Below, piece after piece: positions 45,004-53,368 of a DNA stretch of 62,690 nt. Source of the stretch: Erysipelothrix sp. (GTDB lineage Bacteria > Bacillota_I > Bacilli_A > Erysipelotrichales > Erysipelotrichaceae). Each line of letters opens with the position of its first letter. Positions within the stretch are counted from its first letter, which is position 1. The stretch is from positions 1 to 62,690 of the forward strand of contig JAAZDW010000005.1 in NCBI GenBank assembly GCA_012512595.1, in the 5' to 3' direction. A program made the translations under genes and the position numbers. Below the pieces are notes generated by a model. It was not told the DNA's origin. It saw nothing but the letters and a program-made list of their open reading frames with translations, and did no database searches.

Positions 45004-45038
45004 GATTTAGTATATAATAAGTTAGATAAGGTGATAAA

Positions 45039-45764
45039 GTGGAATATATAGTTGAAGGAACCCTTTCGGCCAAGGCCGTAATTGAGGCAAAGCGCAGACC
45101 TGTAAATAAAGTTTTAATTAATAAGGCTAAAAAAAGCCGTGATATAGATTACTTAGTTAGAATCGCAAGGTCTAACAAAATTGAAGTTGTTTTTGTCGAT
45201 GAAAGTGAAATTGACTTACATGTAGAAGGTAAGACCCATGGTGGAGTAATCGGTTTTGTTGGAGAGCGAAGTTATCAAAGTTTAGAAGACCTATTAAAGA
45301 CAAACAACCCTTTTATAGCGATTTTAGAGGGGATTGAAGATCCATTTAACTTTGGCTATTGTTTGCGTAGTTTATATGCAGCCGGCTGTGATGGGGTTAT
45401 TGTTACTAAGCGTAATTGGACAAGTGTTGTTGACATTGTCACAAAAAGTAGTGCTGGAGCCAGTGAATTTATCAATGTTTATGAAAGTGAAGACTTACCT
45501 GAAACAATAAGGCAATTAAAAGATCATGGATTAACCATTTATGGTGCTAATCGCAAAGAAGCAGTCAGTCTTTATAAGACAAAGTTTACAGACAAACTAG
45601 TCATCGCCATTGGCGGTGAAAAACGTGGTCTTTCAAGTAAGGTTGCTAGTTTGTGTGACCACAATATTTACATACCTTATGCCAATGACTTTAGAAATGC
45701 GATTAATGGTAGTAGTGCAACCGCAATTATTAGTTTTGAAATATTTAGACAAAGAGGGGCTTAA
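45039..45764 (+). CDS. TrmH/SpoU-family RNA 2'-O-methyltransferase
   Basis: 241 residues. N-terminal substrate-binding domain (~1-75) and SPOUT domain. Motif 1 ILEGIEDPFNFGYCLRSLYAAGCDGVI differs from the usual DPxNxGA form but keeps the Asn; motif 2 AIGGEKRGLS; motif 3 FRNAINGSSATAIISFE. RlmB-like, but the exact rRNA or tRNA target is not clear. GTG 45039 follows AAGGTGAT; TATAAT at 45013-45018 may be its promoter. It leads a likely operon with the deacetylase and nadE. Confidence 0.85.
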   Translation: MEYIVEGTLSAKAVIEAKRRPVNKVLINKAKKSRDIDYLVRIARSNKIEVVFVDESEIDLHVEGKTHGGVIGFVGERSYQSLEDLLKTNNPFIAILEGIEDPFNFGYCLRSLYAAGCDGVIVTKRNWTSVVDIVTKSSAGASEFINVYESEDLPETIRQLKDHGLTIYGANRKEAVSLYKTKFTDKLVIAIGGEKRGLSSKVASLCDHNIYIPYANDFRNAINGSSATAIISFEIFRQRGA

Positions 45765-45765
45765 A

Positions 45766-47121
45766 ATGAATAAAAGATTTGTAAAACCAGAAAAGCATAA
45801 TAGAAGGGCAAAAAAACCTGCCTTAATCCTTGCGATATTACTTTTAATAATAACGGTGTTTTTTACTGTAAATTTAATTAGTAAAGGCTTTAATGGCAAA
45901 GAAGACTTAGCGTATAAAAACAATAAGGTTTTTATATACAAAGAGCATAAAAACATTGAGTTTGATATTGCCTATACAAATGATAAAAGTTTAAACAAGG
46001 CTTTAGAAAAAAATGTAGAAAGTATTTTTAATGCTAATAGTGAAATCTTTTTAAATAAAGATAAAAAAATTAGTGTTAAGCTATCTTTGAACAATGATAA
46101 AAATTTAGCTTCATGGCTTTTTATCGAAGAAACAGATAATTTCTCAGAAGTATATGGCAGTTTAGTTTTTAATACTAAAAATGATGAAGTAATTACTTAT
46201 GAAAAGATCTTGGGTGAAGATTTAAAGGGCTTGTCGATGTTAGTAAGAGAATCTTTAGCAAAAGAAGAAGGCTTATTATATAATCGCAATACTTACACTA
46301 AAACTGTTCCCGAACCAGATAATTTTAAATATATTATGTTAGATAAAGATAAATTTTCGATTTTGTTTAAACGTGATACTTTTGATTTAGATAAAGTCTT
46401 TGAAGCCAAACTTGATTATGAGGCTGTTATGCCTTATCTATCAGATCAATTTCTTAAGTTTTTTGACAAAGATTATATAAAACCGGATATTGCTAATGTT
46501 AGATACATTGATCCACACAAACCAATGGTAGCGATGACTTTTGATGATGGACCTAACTATCCAAAAACAGTTGAATTAGGTGAACACTTTGCAAAACATA
46601 ATGCCCGTGTTACATATTTTGTTTTAGGCTCAAGAATGGATGCCGACTCTGAGACTGTTTTAGATATGCATAATTTAGGTCATGAAATTGCCAATCATTC
46701 ATATGACCATCAAAACTACAATAAAATTGACGATGCTGAATTAAAACGCCAAACAACTGATGTTTCAGATAAAATCAAGGCTTTAACGAAACAAGAAGTT
46801 GTCTTAATTCGTCCACCTTTTGGTTCTAGTAATGAAAGTGTTAGGGCAAAAATTGAAAGTCCGCTAATTTTGTGGAGAGTTGACCCCTTAGACTGGAAGT
46901 TTAGAGACAGTGCTGTCGTTTATGAAAACATAAAAAATGATATTTATGATGGGGCAATTATTTTGTCACATGACTTATATCAAACTACTGTTGATGCATC
47001 CAAAAAAGTATTGGATAACTTTTCTAATCAATATCAATTTTTGACAGTATCGGAAATGTTTGCATATAAAGGTGTACCACTAAACAATGGAGAATTATAT
47101 TTTGAAGCGAAAGGAAGATAG
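45766..47121 (+). CDS. pgdA: Polysaccharide (peptidoglycan GlcNAc) deacetylase, PgdA-like
   Basis: 451 residues. N-terminal membrane anchor (~22-42), a middle domain (~55-240) like that of pneumococcal PgdA, and a NodB domain (~250-440). The five catalytic motifs are intact: AMTFDDGPNYP, NHSYDHQNY, RPPFGSSN, WRVDPLDW, ILSHDLYQT. It would deacetylate peptidoglycan outside the membrane, giving lysozyme resistance. ATG 45766 follows AGAGGGGC, one base after the methyltransferase stop. Confidence 0.88.
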   Translation: MNKRFVKPEKHNRRAKKPALILAILLLIITVFFTVNLISKGFNGKEDLAYKNNKVFIYKEHKNIEFDIAYTNDKSLNKALEKNVESIFNANSEIFLNKDKKISVKLSLNNDKNLASWLFIEETDNFSEVYGSLVFNTKNDEVITYEKILGEDLKGLSMLVRESLAKEEGLLYNRNTYTKTVPEPDNFKYIMLDKDKFSILFKRDTFDLDKVFEAKLDYEAVMPYLSDQFLKFFDKDYIKPDIANVRYIDPHKPMVAMTFDDGPNYPKTVELGEHFAKHNARVTYFVLGSRMDADSETVLDMHNLGHEIANHSYDHQNYNKIDDAELKRQTTDVSDKIKALTKQEVVLIRPPFGSSNESVRAKIESPLILWRVDPLDWKFRDSAVVYENIKNDIYDGAIILSHDLYQTTVDASKKVLDNFSNQYQFLTVSEMFAYKGVPLNNGELYFEAKGR

Positions 47122-47123
47122 AT

Positions 47124-48770
47124 TTGAAAATAACGGTCGGACAATTTAATGTAAAATCTAAAGCTGTTAAGCACAACTTTTTACAGATGCAAAAACAAAT
47201 CATTTTAGCCAAAGATCAAGGTTATGATTTAATTGTTTTTGGGGAGTATGCCATGACTGGCTATGCCTGTGGCGACTTATTTAAAAATTTTGACTTTATA
47301 AAAGAGGTTGAAGATTATCAAAATCAAATTAAGGATTTAGCAAAAGGTATTAAAGTTATTTTTGGAGGACTAGTACTACAAAAAAACCATCTTTACAATG
47401 CGGCTATTTTATATAGTGAAGACAAAGTGCATTATTCCTTTAAATCTAATTTAAACAAACGTGAATTCTCTGAACAAGATTACTTTATTAGTGGAGATAA
47501 CAAAGTCGTAAGTGTCAAACAAAAAAATCTGTTACTAACCTTTTCAAGTGACTTAAAAACACTTTCTGATCAAGACTATGACCTTTTAGTTGTATTAGAT
47601 AGTAGTGCAGCAAATAATCTTAGTAAAGTAGATGTAGTTCAAGATGTTGTTTATGCAAATACAGTTGGTGTTAGTGGTGTTTGTAAAGTTGTTTGGATTA
47701 ATGGTGGCAATAGCTATCTTAAACAAAATAATCAATACTATACTTTTAAAGATCCTTTAGCTGTAGGTATTATTGAAGATAAGGGTCAAATTCAAAGTAT
47801 TTCTAAATTACAGGCCTTAGCTTATGGGATCAAAATTTGGAGTGATCAAACCTTTGGTGAAAATAAAAAATGGATAGTGGGTAGCTCTGGAGGCCTTGAT
47901 AGTGCGGTTACAACAGCTCTACTAGCGATTGCCTTAGGTAGTGAAAATGTGATTACTTACAATCTTGCTAGCAAGTATAATAAAGAAATTACGATTAATA
48001 ATGCTAAAAGTATTGCAAGTAAACTAAAAGTTAGACATCTAGAAGGTTCTATTCAAAGTTTAGTTGATCAAGCTTTTACTACCTTAAATAATTTTGGTTA
48101 CAGTGAAATATCAGAATTTAACCAAGAAAATATTCAAGCTCGAACACGTGGTCACTTACTGTCAGCATTTTCAGCCTTAGAAGATGGCGTAATTTCTAAC
48201 AATGGAAACAAGCTAGAAATCACCTTAGGCTATGCAACCTTATATGGTGATACAATTGGAGCCCTCTCTTTAATTGGAGATTTAAATAAAGTTGAGGTTT
48301 TTGAGTTAGCTTTTGAAATTAATAATTATTTTGACCAAGAAATTATTCCGAAAAATTTACTTCCACAAATAAAAGATTACAATATTGTCTGGGAGATAGC
48401 TCCATCAGCTGAACTAAAGGCCGACCAGCTAGATCCTATGAAGTGGTTTTACCATGACTTATTATTAGATATGCTTTTATTAAAGTCATATGAAGAAATC
48501 TTAGCTATTTACTTAGAAAATCAATTTGCAGATTTAGAAATCGGCAAGTGGTTAAAGTTTTATGATTTAGAAATAGGCGAAAACTTTATGAGTGATTTCA
48601 ATTGGTTTACTAAGACAATGCAAATAAATCATTTTAAAAGGTTACAAATGCCGCCAGTCTTAGCTTTTGGTAACCATGTCTTAGGCCAAGATTACAAGGA
48701 AAGCCCAAATTTACTACCAAAGTCAAAGCAGTTTTTACACCTTGAAGCAGAAATTATTAAAAAATATTAA
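47124..48770 (+). CDS. nadE: NAD+ synthetase with degenerate glutaminase domain
   Basis: 548 residues: nitrilase-type glutaminase domain (~1-220) and NAD synthetase domain (~235-548). In the glutaminase triad Glu41 (FGEYAMTGY) and Lys107 (SFKSNL) are kept, but the nucleophilic Cys of the usual ICED motif is Ser141 (TFSSD). The synthetase domain looks active: VGSSGGLDSAV, NIQARTRGHLLSAF, GYATLYGDTIGALSLIGDLNK. It amidates nicotinic acid adenine dinucleotide, perhaps with free ammonia only. TTG 47124 follows AAGGAAG. It converges with pncB. Confidence 0.9.
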   Translation: MKITVGQFNVKSKAVKHNFLQMQKQIILAKDQGYDLIVFGEYAMTGYACGDLFKNFDFIKEVEDYQNQIKDLAKGIKVIFGGLVLQKNHLYNAAILYSEDKVHYSFKSNLNKREFSEQDYFISGDNKVVSVKQKNLLLTFSSDLKTLSDQDYDLLVVLDSSAANNLSKVDVVQDVVYANTVGVSGVCKVVWINGGNSYLKQNNQYYTFKDPLAVGIIEDKGQIQSISKLQALAYGIKIWSDQTFGENKKWIVGSSGGLDSAVTTALLAIALGSENVITYNLASKYNKEITINNAKSIASKLKVRHLEGSIQSLVDQAFTTLNNFGYSEISEFNQENIQARTRGHLLSAFSALEDGVISNNGNKLEITLGYATLYGDTIGALSLIGDLNKVEVFELAFEINNYFDQEIIPKNLLPQIKDYNIVWEIAPSAELKADQLDPMKWFYHDLLLDMLLLKSYEEILAIYLENQFADLEIGKWLKFYDLEIGENFMSDFNWFTKTMQINHFKRLQMPPVLAFGNHVLGQDYKESPNLLPKSKQFLHLEAEIIKKY

Positions 48771-48776
48771 CGTAAT

Positions 48777-48804
48777 AAAAAGCTAGAATTAATTCTAGCT
48801 TTTT
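48777..48804. terminator. Bidirectional terminator between nadE and pncB
   Basis: A 28-base perfect palindrome with core AGCTAGAATTAATTCTAGCT (48781-48800), A-run before and T-run after. Confidence 0.93.
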
Positions 48805-48810
48805 GATTGC

Positions 48811-50262
48811 TTATAATCTTTTTGCCATGGCTCTTTTTTCTGCGATTAGCTTATTTTTTAAATCAAATAATTCTTGGGATAAGTCAACAAAGTATAAGTG
48901 GGCTTGATTTAATCTTTTAACTTCAGGCCAGAGTGTTTGCATTTGTTGCTGGTGATAGGTTTTTACTTCTTCGAGGGTTGGAACCTTATACACAAGTTTA
49001 CCATTTGAAAAAATTGGTACTTGTAACTCTTTATAGTAGTAGTTAGTTAAAATCTTTCTTTTCCATGGTTCAGTTGGACTAAAGATTTCATATTCATCCG
49101 CATCTATTGTTTCATGGTGTAAGGCGATTAAATCAGCTACGGCTTTATCGGTGTCTTTATCATAAAAGCGATAAAGTCTTTTAAAGCCAGGATTAGTAAT
49201 CTTTTCAATGGTGTCACTCAACTTGATAGTTGGCACAACAACGCCATCTTGCATTGAGGCTACAACCTTATAAACACCACCCATAACTGGATGTGATCTT
49301 GAAGTGATTAATCTTTCACCAATTCCAAAGACATCAATTGGTGCTCCTTGTAATAAAAGATCGGTAATTGTAAATTCATCTAAGGAGTTACTAGCGATGA
49401 TTTGGGTATCAGTTAAGCCTGCTTTATCTAACATGATTCGAGCTTGTTTTGATAAGTAGGCTAAGTCACCACTATCTAATCTTATTCCTTTTAATCGATA
49501 GCCTTTGGGAATTAAATATTCTTGGGCAACTTTGATTGCGTTGGGTACTCCTGATTTTAGAGTGTCATAAGTATCAACCAAGAAAACACAGTCTTCTGGA
49601 TGTACTTTAGCAAAGGCCATAAAGGCTGCATATTCATCATCATAAATTTGAATATAACTATGGGCCATTGTACCGGCAACTGGAACCCCATATCTAATGC
49701 CAGCCTCGGTACAAGCAGTGGCATCAAAGCCAGCTAAATAAGCAGCTCTTGCACCTTCAATTGAAGCATCTGCTCCATGGGCACGACGGGTTCCAAATTC
49801 TAAATAAGACTTACTGCTATCGACTTGAACCATTCGACTAGCCTTTGTGGCAATTAGTGATGAAAAGTTAACACTTTGTAAAAGAAAGGATTCAATTAAT
49901 TGGGCCTCAATTAAATTTCCAATTATTGTAACAACTGGTTCATTTGCAAAAACTGGGGTTCCTTCTTTAACGGCATAAACACTTAACTTTAAATCAATGT
50001 TTCTCAAATAATCAATAAAGTCATCATCATATTGTCCAGTATTTTTTAAATACTCTAATTGGTCTTCATCGAATTTAAAATTTTGGATAAAATCAATAAA
50101 CTTGTGTAAACCATTAAAAACATAGTATCCACCTGAATCAGGAATAGTTCTTATAAAAACGTCGAAATATCCAATTATGTCTTGCTTATTTTCTTTAAAA
50201 TAGGCATAAGCCATTGAAAACTCATAAAAATCTGTTACTAAAACTTGTGATGCATTAGTCAT
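48811..50262 (-). CDS. pncB: Nicotinate phosphoribosyltransferase
   Basis: 483 residues, Firmicutes type. Makes nicotinate mononucleotide from nicotinic acid and PRPP, the entry step of NAD salvage that NadE ends. Seen: VTDFYEFSMAYAYF, SGGYYVFNGL, YLEFGTRRAHG with the phosphate-binding Arg, VPVAGTMAHSY with the catalytic-type His, IRLDSGDLAYLS and VFGIGERLITS. ATG 50262 is 7 bases from GGAG; a GTG two codons upstream overlaps that site. TATAAT on the minus strand at 50282-50287 is its likely -10. Confidence 0.95.
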   Translation of the reverse strand: MTNASQVLVTDFYEFSMAYAYFKENKQDIIGYFDVFIRTIPDSGGYYVFNGLHKFIDFIQNFKFDEDQLEYLKNTGQYDDDFIDYLRNIDLKLSVYAVKEGTPVFANEPVVTIIGNLIEAQLIESFLLQSVNFSSLIATKASRMVQVDSSKSYLEFGTRRAHGADASIEGARAAYLAGFDATACTEAGIRYGVPVAGTMAHSYIQIYDDEYAAFMAFAKVHPEDCVFLVDTYDTLKSGVPNAIKVAQEYLIPKGYRLKGIRLDSGDLAYLSKQARIMLDKAGLTDTQIIASNSLDEFTITDLLLQGAPIDVFGIGERLITSRSHPVMGGVYKVVASMQDGVVVPTIKLSDTIEKITNPGFKRLYRFYDKDTDKAVADLIALHHETIDADEYEIFSPTEPWKRKILTNYYYKELQVPIFSNGKLVYKVPTLEEVKTYHQQQMQTLWPEVKRLNQAHLYFVDLSQELFDLKNKLIAEKRAMAKRL

Positions 50263-50315
50263 AAACACACTCCTTTCATCTATTATACAACATATTAATA
50301 ATTGGCTTCATTTTT

Positions 50316-50344
50316 TATACATTTTTATTGCAATAGGTTATAAT
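50316..50344 (+). promoter_or_regulatory. Promoter of the M16 gene pair
   Basis: TATACA (50316-50321), 17-base spacer, TATAAT (50339-50344). Confidence 0.55.
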
Positions 50345-50367
50345 TAACTCTAGAGAGAAGGTATATA

Positions 50368-51585
50368 ATGAGTAGAATCAGTATAATTTCAACAAAAAAG
50401 TTTAAAGATGTTGTCATTACTCTTAGATTTGCAAATCAAGACCAAAGTAAAAAAACCCAAAGAGCACTTTTAGCCTTGATGTTAAGTGATCGGAGTGCTA
50501 AATATAATAGTAAAGTAAAAATGAATCAAAAATTAGATAATATGTTTGGGGCAACTTTAACAAGTTCAGTCCATGACTATGGCCAAGCCCATGTTTTAGA
50601 TCTTTCTTTAGGCGTTTTAAATGAGAAGTTTGTAAAGGCTGACTTATTTGAAGATCAAATTCAATTGTTGCAAGAATTAGTCTACCATCCATTATTAACT
50701 AAAGAAGTTTTTAATGAAGCTGTGCAAGTCTTAAAAGATATGTTGTTACGTGAGAGTGATAATCTAAGTTCTTATACTAGTAAACAAGCCTTAAGATTGG
50801 CTGGAGAAGGTTTTCCACTAGCTTATGATCGAATTGGAAATTTAAAAGCTTTAGAAACAATTACTTTAGAGGATGTCCAACAAGAAATGAAAAGTTTACT
50901 AAAAAATGATGTTTTAAACATTATCGTTGTTGGTGATGTTAATAAAGAAAAAACAACATCTTTATTAAATGCGACATTCACTAATAACAATATCCATGAC
51001 AGTTTTAAAAGTTCTTATTTACTAACCTCAAATGAAGTTAAAAACAAAGTTGAAAAACGCGAAACTCAACAAGCCTATATGACAATTGTTTATGATACAA
51101 ATACCCTTAATTATGGTAAAGAATATTGGGTATTACAAATTATGTCAATGATCTTAGGTGGACTGCCAAATAGCTTTTTGTTTCAAGAAGTAAGAGAAAA
51201 GCGCAGTCTTTGTTATACAATAAGAGCTAGTGTTAGAGGCTATGATGGGGTGATGTTTATAAGTTCAGGTGTACGTCTTGACAGTGTTGACCAAGCTGTT
51301 GACTTAAGTTTACTTCAAGTCGATCGTATAATTGCCAGTGAATTTACAGATGAGCTATTAGAGTCAGCTAAGAGTATGTTAGTAGATAGTATTTACAGGA
51401 CTGATGACTCTAATCGCCGAATGATCGACAGCCAATATCGTAAAATAATTTTAGATGAAGATGTTGATACAAATGAAATTATTGAAATGGTCAACCAAGT
51501 TAGTCGCAAGGAAGTTATTAAAGTAGCTAAAAGATTAAAACTGAATACAATTTATAAATTAGTTGGAAAGGATTTACATGCATAA
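50368..51585 (+). CDS. ymfF: M16-family protein without zinc motif (YmfF-like)
   Basis: 405 residues. Two-lobed M16 fold, but HxxEH is absent from the N-terminal lobe (region around LDNMFGATLTSSVHDYGQAH), so it is a non-catalytic partner. The second lobe has VREKRSLCYTIRASVRGYDG, typical of M16 proteins. It probably pairs with the active YmfH-like protein encoded next, as in Bacillus. ATG 50368; the weak AGAGAAGG site is 9-10 bases upstream. It overlaps the next gene by 8 bases. Confidence 0.86.
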   Translation: MSRISIISTKKFKDVVITLRFANQDQSKKTQRALLALMLSDRSAKYNSKVKMNQKLDNMFGATLTSSVHDYGQAHVLDLSLGVLNEKFVKADLFEDQIQLLQELVYHPLLTKEVFNEAVQVLKDMLLRESDNLSSYTSKQALRLAGEGFPLAYDRIGNLKALETITLEDVQQEMKSLLKNDVLNIIVVGDVNKEKTTSLLNATFTNNNIHDSFKSSYLLTSNEVKNKVEKRETQQAYMTIVYDTNTLNYGKEYWVLQIMSMILGGLPNSFLFQEVREKRSLCYTIRASVRGYDGVMFISSGVRLDSVDQAVDLSLLQVDRIIASEFTDELLESAKSMLVDSIYRTDDSNRRMIDSQYRKIILDEDVDTNEIIEMVNQVSRKEVIKVAKRLKLNTIYKLVGKDLHA

Positions 51586-52864
51586 AATAGAAAATAAAGA
51601 CTATCAAGAAGTATATTATAAAAAAGTTTTGGATAATGGTTTAAATGTAATTTTATTTTATAAACCTAATTTTCATAATAATTTCTTTTCACTAATGACA
51701 CCTTATGGTGCGGGAGATTATAAACAAAAAGATGACCAAGGTAATGTTTATCACTTACCACCAGGGGTTGCCCACTTTTTAGAACATCGAATGTTTGATT
51801 ATAAGGGAATCGATGTCATGGAGAAATTAACAAGTCTTGGTGCTAGTAGTAATGCCTCTACAAGTTATGATATGACTCAATACTATTTTGGAACGACTAA
51901 AAATGATTTTAAAAAACCTTTAAAATTACTTTTGGACTTTGTCTTTGATTTAACCATTCCACCAGAAACGGTTGAAAAAGAAAAAGGGATTATCATTGAA
52001 GAGTTAATGATGTATGAAAATATGCCAGATTTTAAACTATATTTTAATGCACTTAAAGGCTTATATAAGTATTTGCCATATAACCAAGACTTAGGCGGAA
52101 GTGTAGAATCGGTTACTAATACAACCTTAGAAGACTTAGAGTTGGCTTATAAGTTAAACTATCACCCAAGTCAAATGTTTTTAGTAGGTACAGTTAATAG
52201 CCAAGTAGAAGAAACATTTGCTTTTATTGAAGATCATTTCAAAGATAAAGACTTTCCTTTTTTTGTAAAACTAAAGCGTGACTTTGAAGATGAACCTGCA
52301 ACAGTTGCGCTAAAATATGCGGAAACTTACATGGATATAAATATGGCCAAGGTTTCTGTTGGTTATAAGTTTGTCCATCCTTATACTAAACAGCGTGATA
52401 TTGATAAAGCTGAATGGCTTTTAAAAATCTTTTTTGAACAACTTTTTTCATCAGTCAATGATAACTACCAAACATGGTTAGATGATAAAGTAATCAATGA
52501 CTACTTTGATATTGATATAAGCTTAGATCCAAAGATTGGTCATTTTATTGCCAGTGGTGAAAATGATCAGGTCAAAGAATTTAGCGAATTTGTCGAAGAT
52601 GTTGTCAAAAATTACAATAACCATATTAGTGAAGAAAAATTTGAACAAATAAAAAACAAGTATATTGGTAAAGCGATTTTGGCCTTTGAACAACCAAGTA
52701 CAATGGCGCTAATTTATGGCAGAAATATAGTGACCGGTTCAGACTTATTTGAAGGTTTAGAAGATTTAAAAGCTTTGAAATATACGCAAATGCAAACCTT
52801 TGTAGAAAGTCTTGACTTACTCTCAAATAAGTCAGTTTATGTTATCAAGGCAAATAACAAGTAA
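51578..52864 (+). CDS. ymfH: M16-family zinc protease (YmfH-like)
   Basis: 428 residues. The zinc-binding HxxEH is present in VAHFLEHRMFDYKG (~residues 68-72), with the third ligand Glu in EKEKGIIIEELMMYEN. Substrate unknown; such pairs cut small peptides. ATG 51578 follows GGAAAGGA within the end of the previous gene. In Bacillus the ymfF-ymfH pair sits just upstream of the rodZ-pgsA region, but here it is about 45 kb away. Confidence 0.88.
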   Translation: MHKIENKDYQEVYYKKVLDNGLNVILFYKPNFHNNFFSLMTPYGAGDYKQKDDQGNVYHLPPGVAHFLEHRMFDYKGIDVMEKLTSLGASSNASTSYDMTQYYFGTTKNDFKKPLKLLLDFVFDLTIPPETVEKEKGIIIEELMMYENMPDFKLYFNALKGLYKYLPYNQDLGGSVESVTNTTLEDLELAYKLNYHPSQMFLVGTVNSQVEETFAFIEDHFKDKDFPFFVKLKRDFEDEPATVALKYAETYMDINMAKVSVGYKFVHPYTKQRDIDKAEWLLKIFFEQLFSSVNDNYQTWLDDKVINDYFDIDISLDPKIGHFIASGENDQVKEFSEFVEDVVKNYNNHISEEKFEQIKNKYIGKAILAFEQPSTMALIYGRNIVTGSDLFEGLEDLKALKYTQMQTFVESLDLLSNKSVYVIKANNK

Positions 52865-52895
52865 TTTTTATAAGTCCCACAAGTGCTCAGCTTCC

Positions 52896-52924
52896 TTGTC
52901 ATTGCATATTTTAAGTGTTATTAT
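52896..52924 (+). promoter_or_regulatory. Promoter of the SSB-like gene
   Basis: TTGTCA (52896-52901), 17-base spacer, TATTAT (52919-52924) with an upstream TG. Confidence 0.75.
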
Positions 52925-52949
52925 TTATTTAACAAGGGGGGAGATTTTT

Positions 52950-53234
52950 TTGTCAACAAAAATGGTCTTATTGGGAAAAGTAAAAGTTTTACCAGTTGAA
53001 GAAATTTTTAATGGAAAACAAGAGTCTAAGTTAGTTGTCGATGTTAGAAGAAATTTTCAAAATTCAAATGGTGATTATGAGAGTGATGTAATGTCAGTCT
53101 TTTTATGGAGGGGTATTGCCGAGTACATTAAAGATGTCTTAAAGATTGGCGAAGATATTCATATTATCGGACGCTATGAGGTTCATGATGGTAGGATTAT
53201 CCTGTTTGGCGAACAAGTTGATTTGATTAGATAA
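52950..53234 (+). CDS. Short SSB-like OB-fold protein
   Basis: 94 residues, only an OB-fold domain (MVLLGKVKVLPVEEIFNGKQ ... WRGIAEYIKDVLKIGEDIHIIGRYEVHDGRIILFGEQVDLIR in outline). The pattern W-x-G-x-A-E...L-x-x-G-x-x-x-x-I-x-G-R resembles the second half of bacterial SSB. The acidic C-terminal protein-interaction tip of SSB is missing. TTG 52950 has GGGGGGAG 6 bases upstream; the ATG at 52962 has no good site. It has its own promoter and terminator. Probably a secondary SSB paralogue rather than the essential one. Confidence 0.7.
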   Translation: MSTKMVLLGKVKVLPVEEIFNGKQESKLVVDVRRNFQNSNGDYESDVMSVFLWRGIAEYIKDVLKIGEDIHIIGRYEVHDGRIILFGEQVDLIR

Positions 53235-53238
53235 AACT

Positions 53239-53274
53239 AAGACTAAAACATTTAAATATGTTTAGTCTTTTTTT
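53239..53274 (+). terminator. Terminator of the SSB-like gene
   Basis: AAGACTAAA (53239-53247) with TTTAGTCTT (53261-53269), then a T-run. Confidence 0.88.
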
Positions 53275-53282
53275 AGATACTT

Positions 53283-53330
53283 TGACTTTAAACCAAGGCA
53301 TAAAAGCTTTGCATCAGTAGTTTAAAGTCA
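53283..53330 (+). promoter_or_regulatory. Dyad element upstream of thyA
   Basis: 11-bp perfect inverted repeat TGACTTTAAAC (53283-53293) and GTTTAAAGTCA (53320-53330). The 26-base interior can form a second stem AAGGC/GCTTT, leaving a one-sided 9-base stretch GCATCAGTA. The right arm covers the likely -35 of the thyA promoter. It may be an operator or a small structured RNA. Confidence 0.5.
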
Positions 53331-53337
53331 TGTTTTA

Positions 53338-53346
53338 TGTTAAAAT
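53338..53346 (+). promoter_or_regulatory. Possible thyA -10 (extended)
   Basis: TGTTAAAAT with TAAAAT at 53341-53346. The -35 region (53318-53323) is poor. Confidence 0.4.
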
Positions 53347-53368
53347 ATACCCACAAGGAAGTGATTAC

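Noticed and set aside
53275-53368. Tetrahydrofolate riboswitch before thyA
   Set aside because: The dyad lacks the conserved folate-aptamer sequence blocks and is too small.
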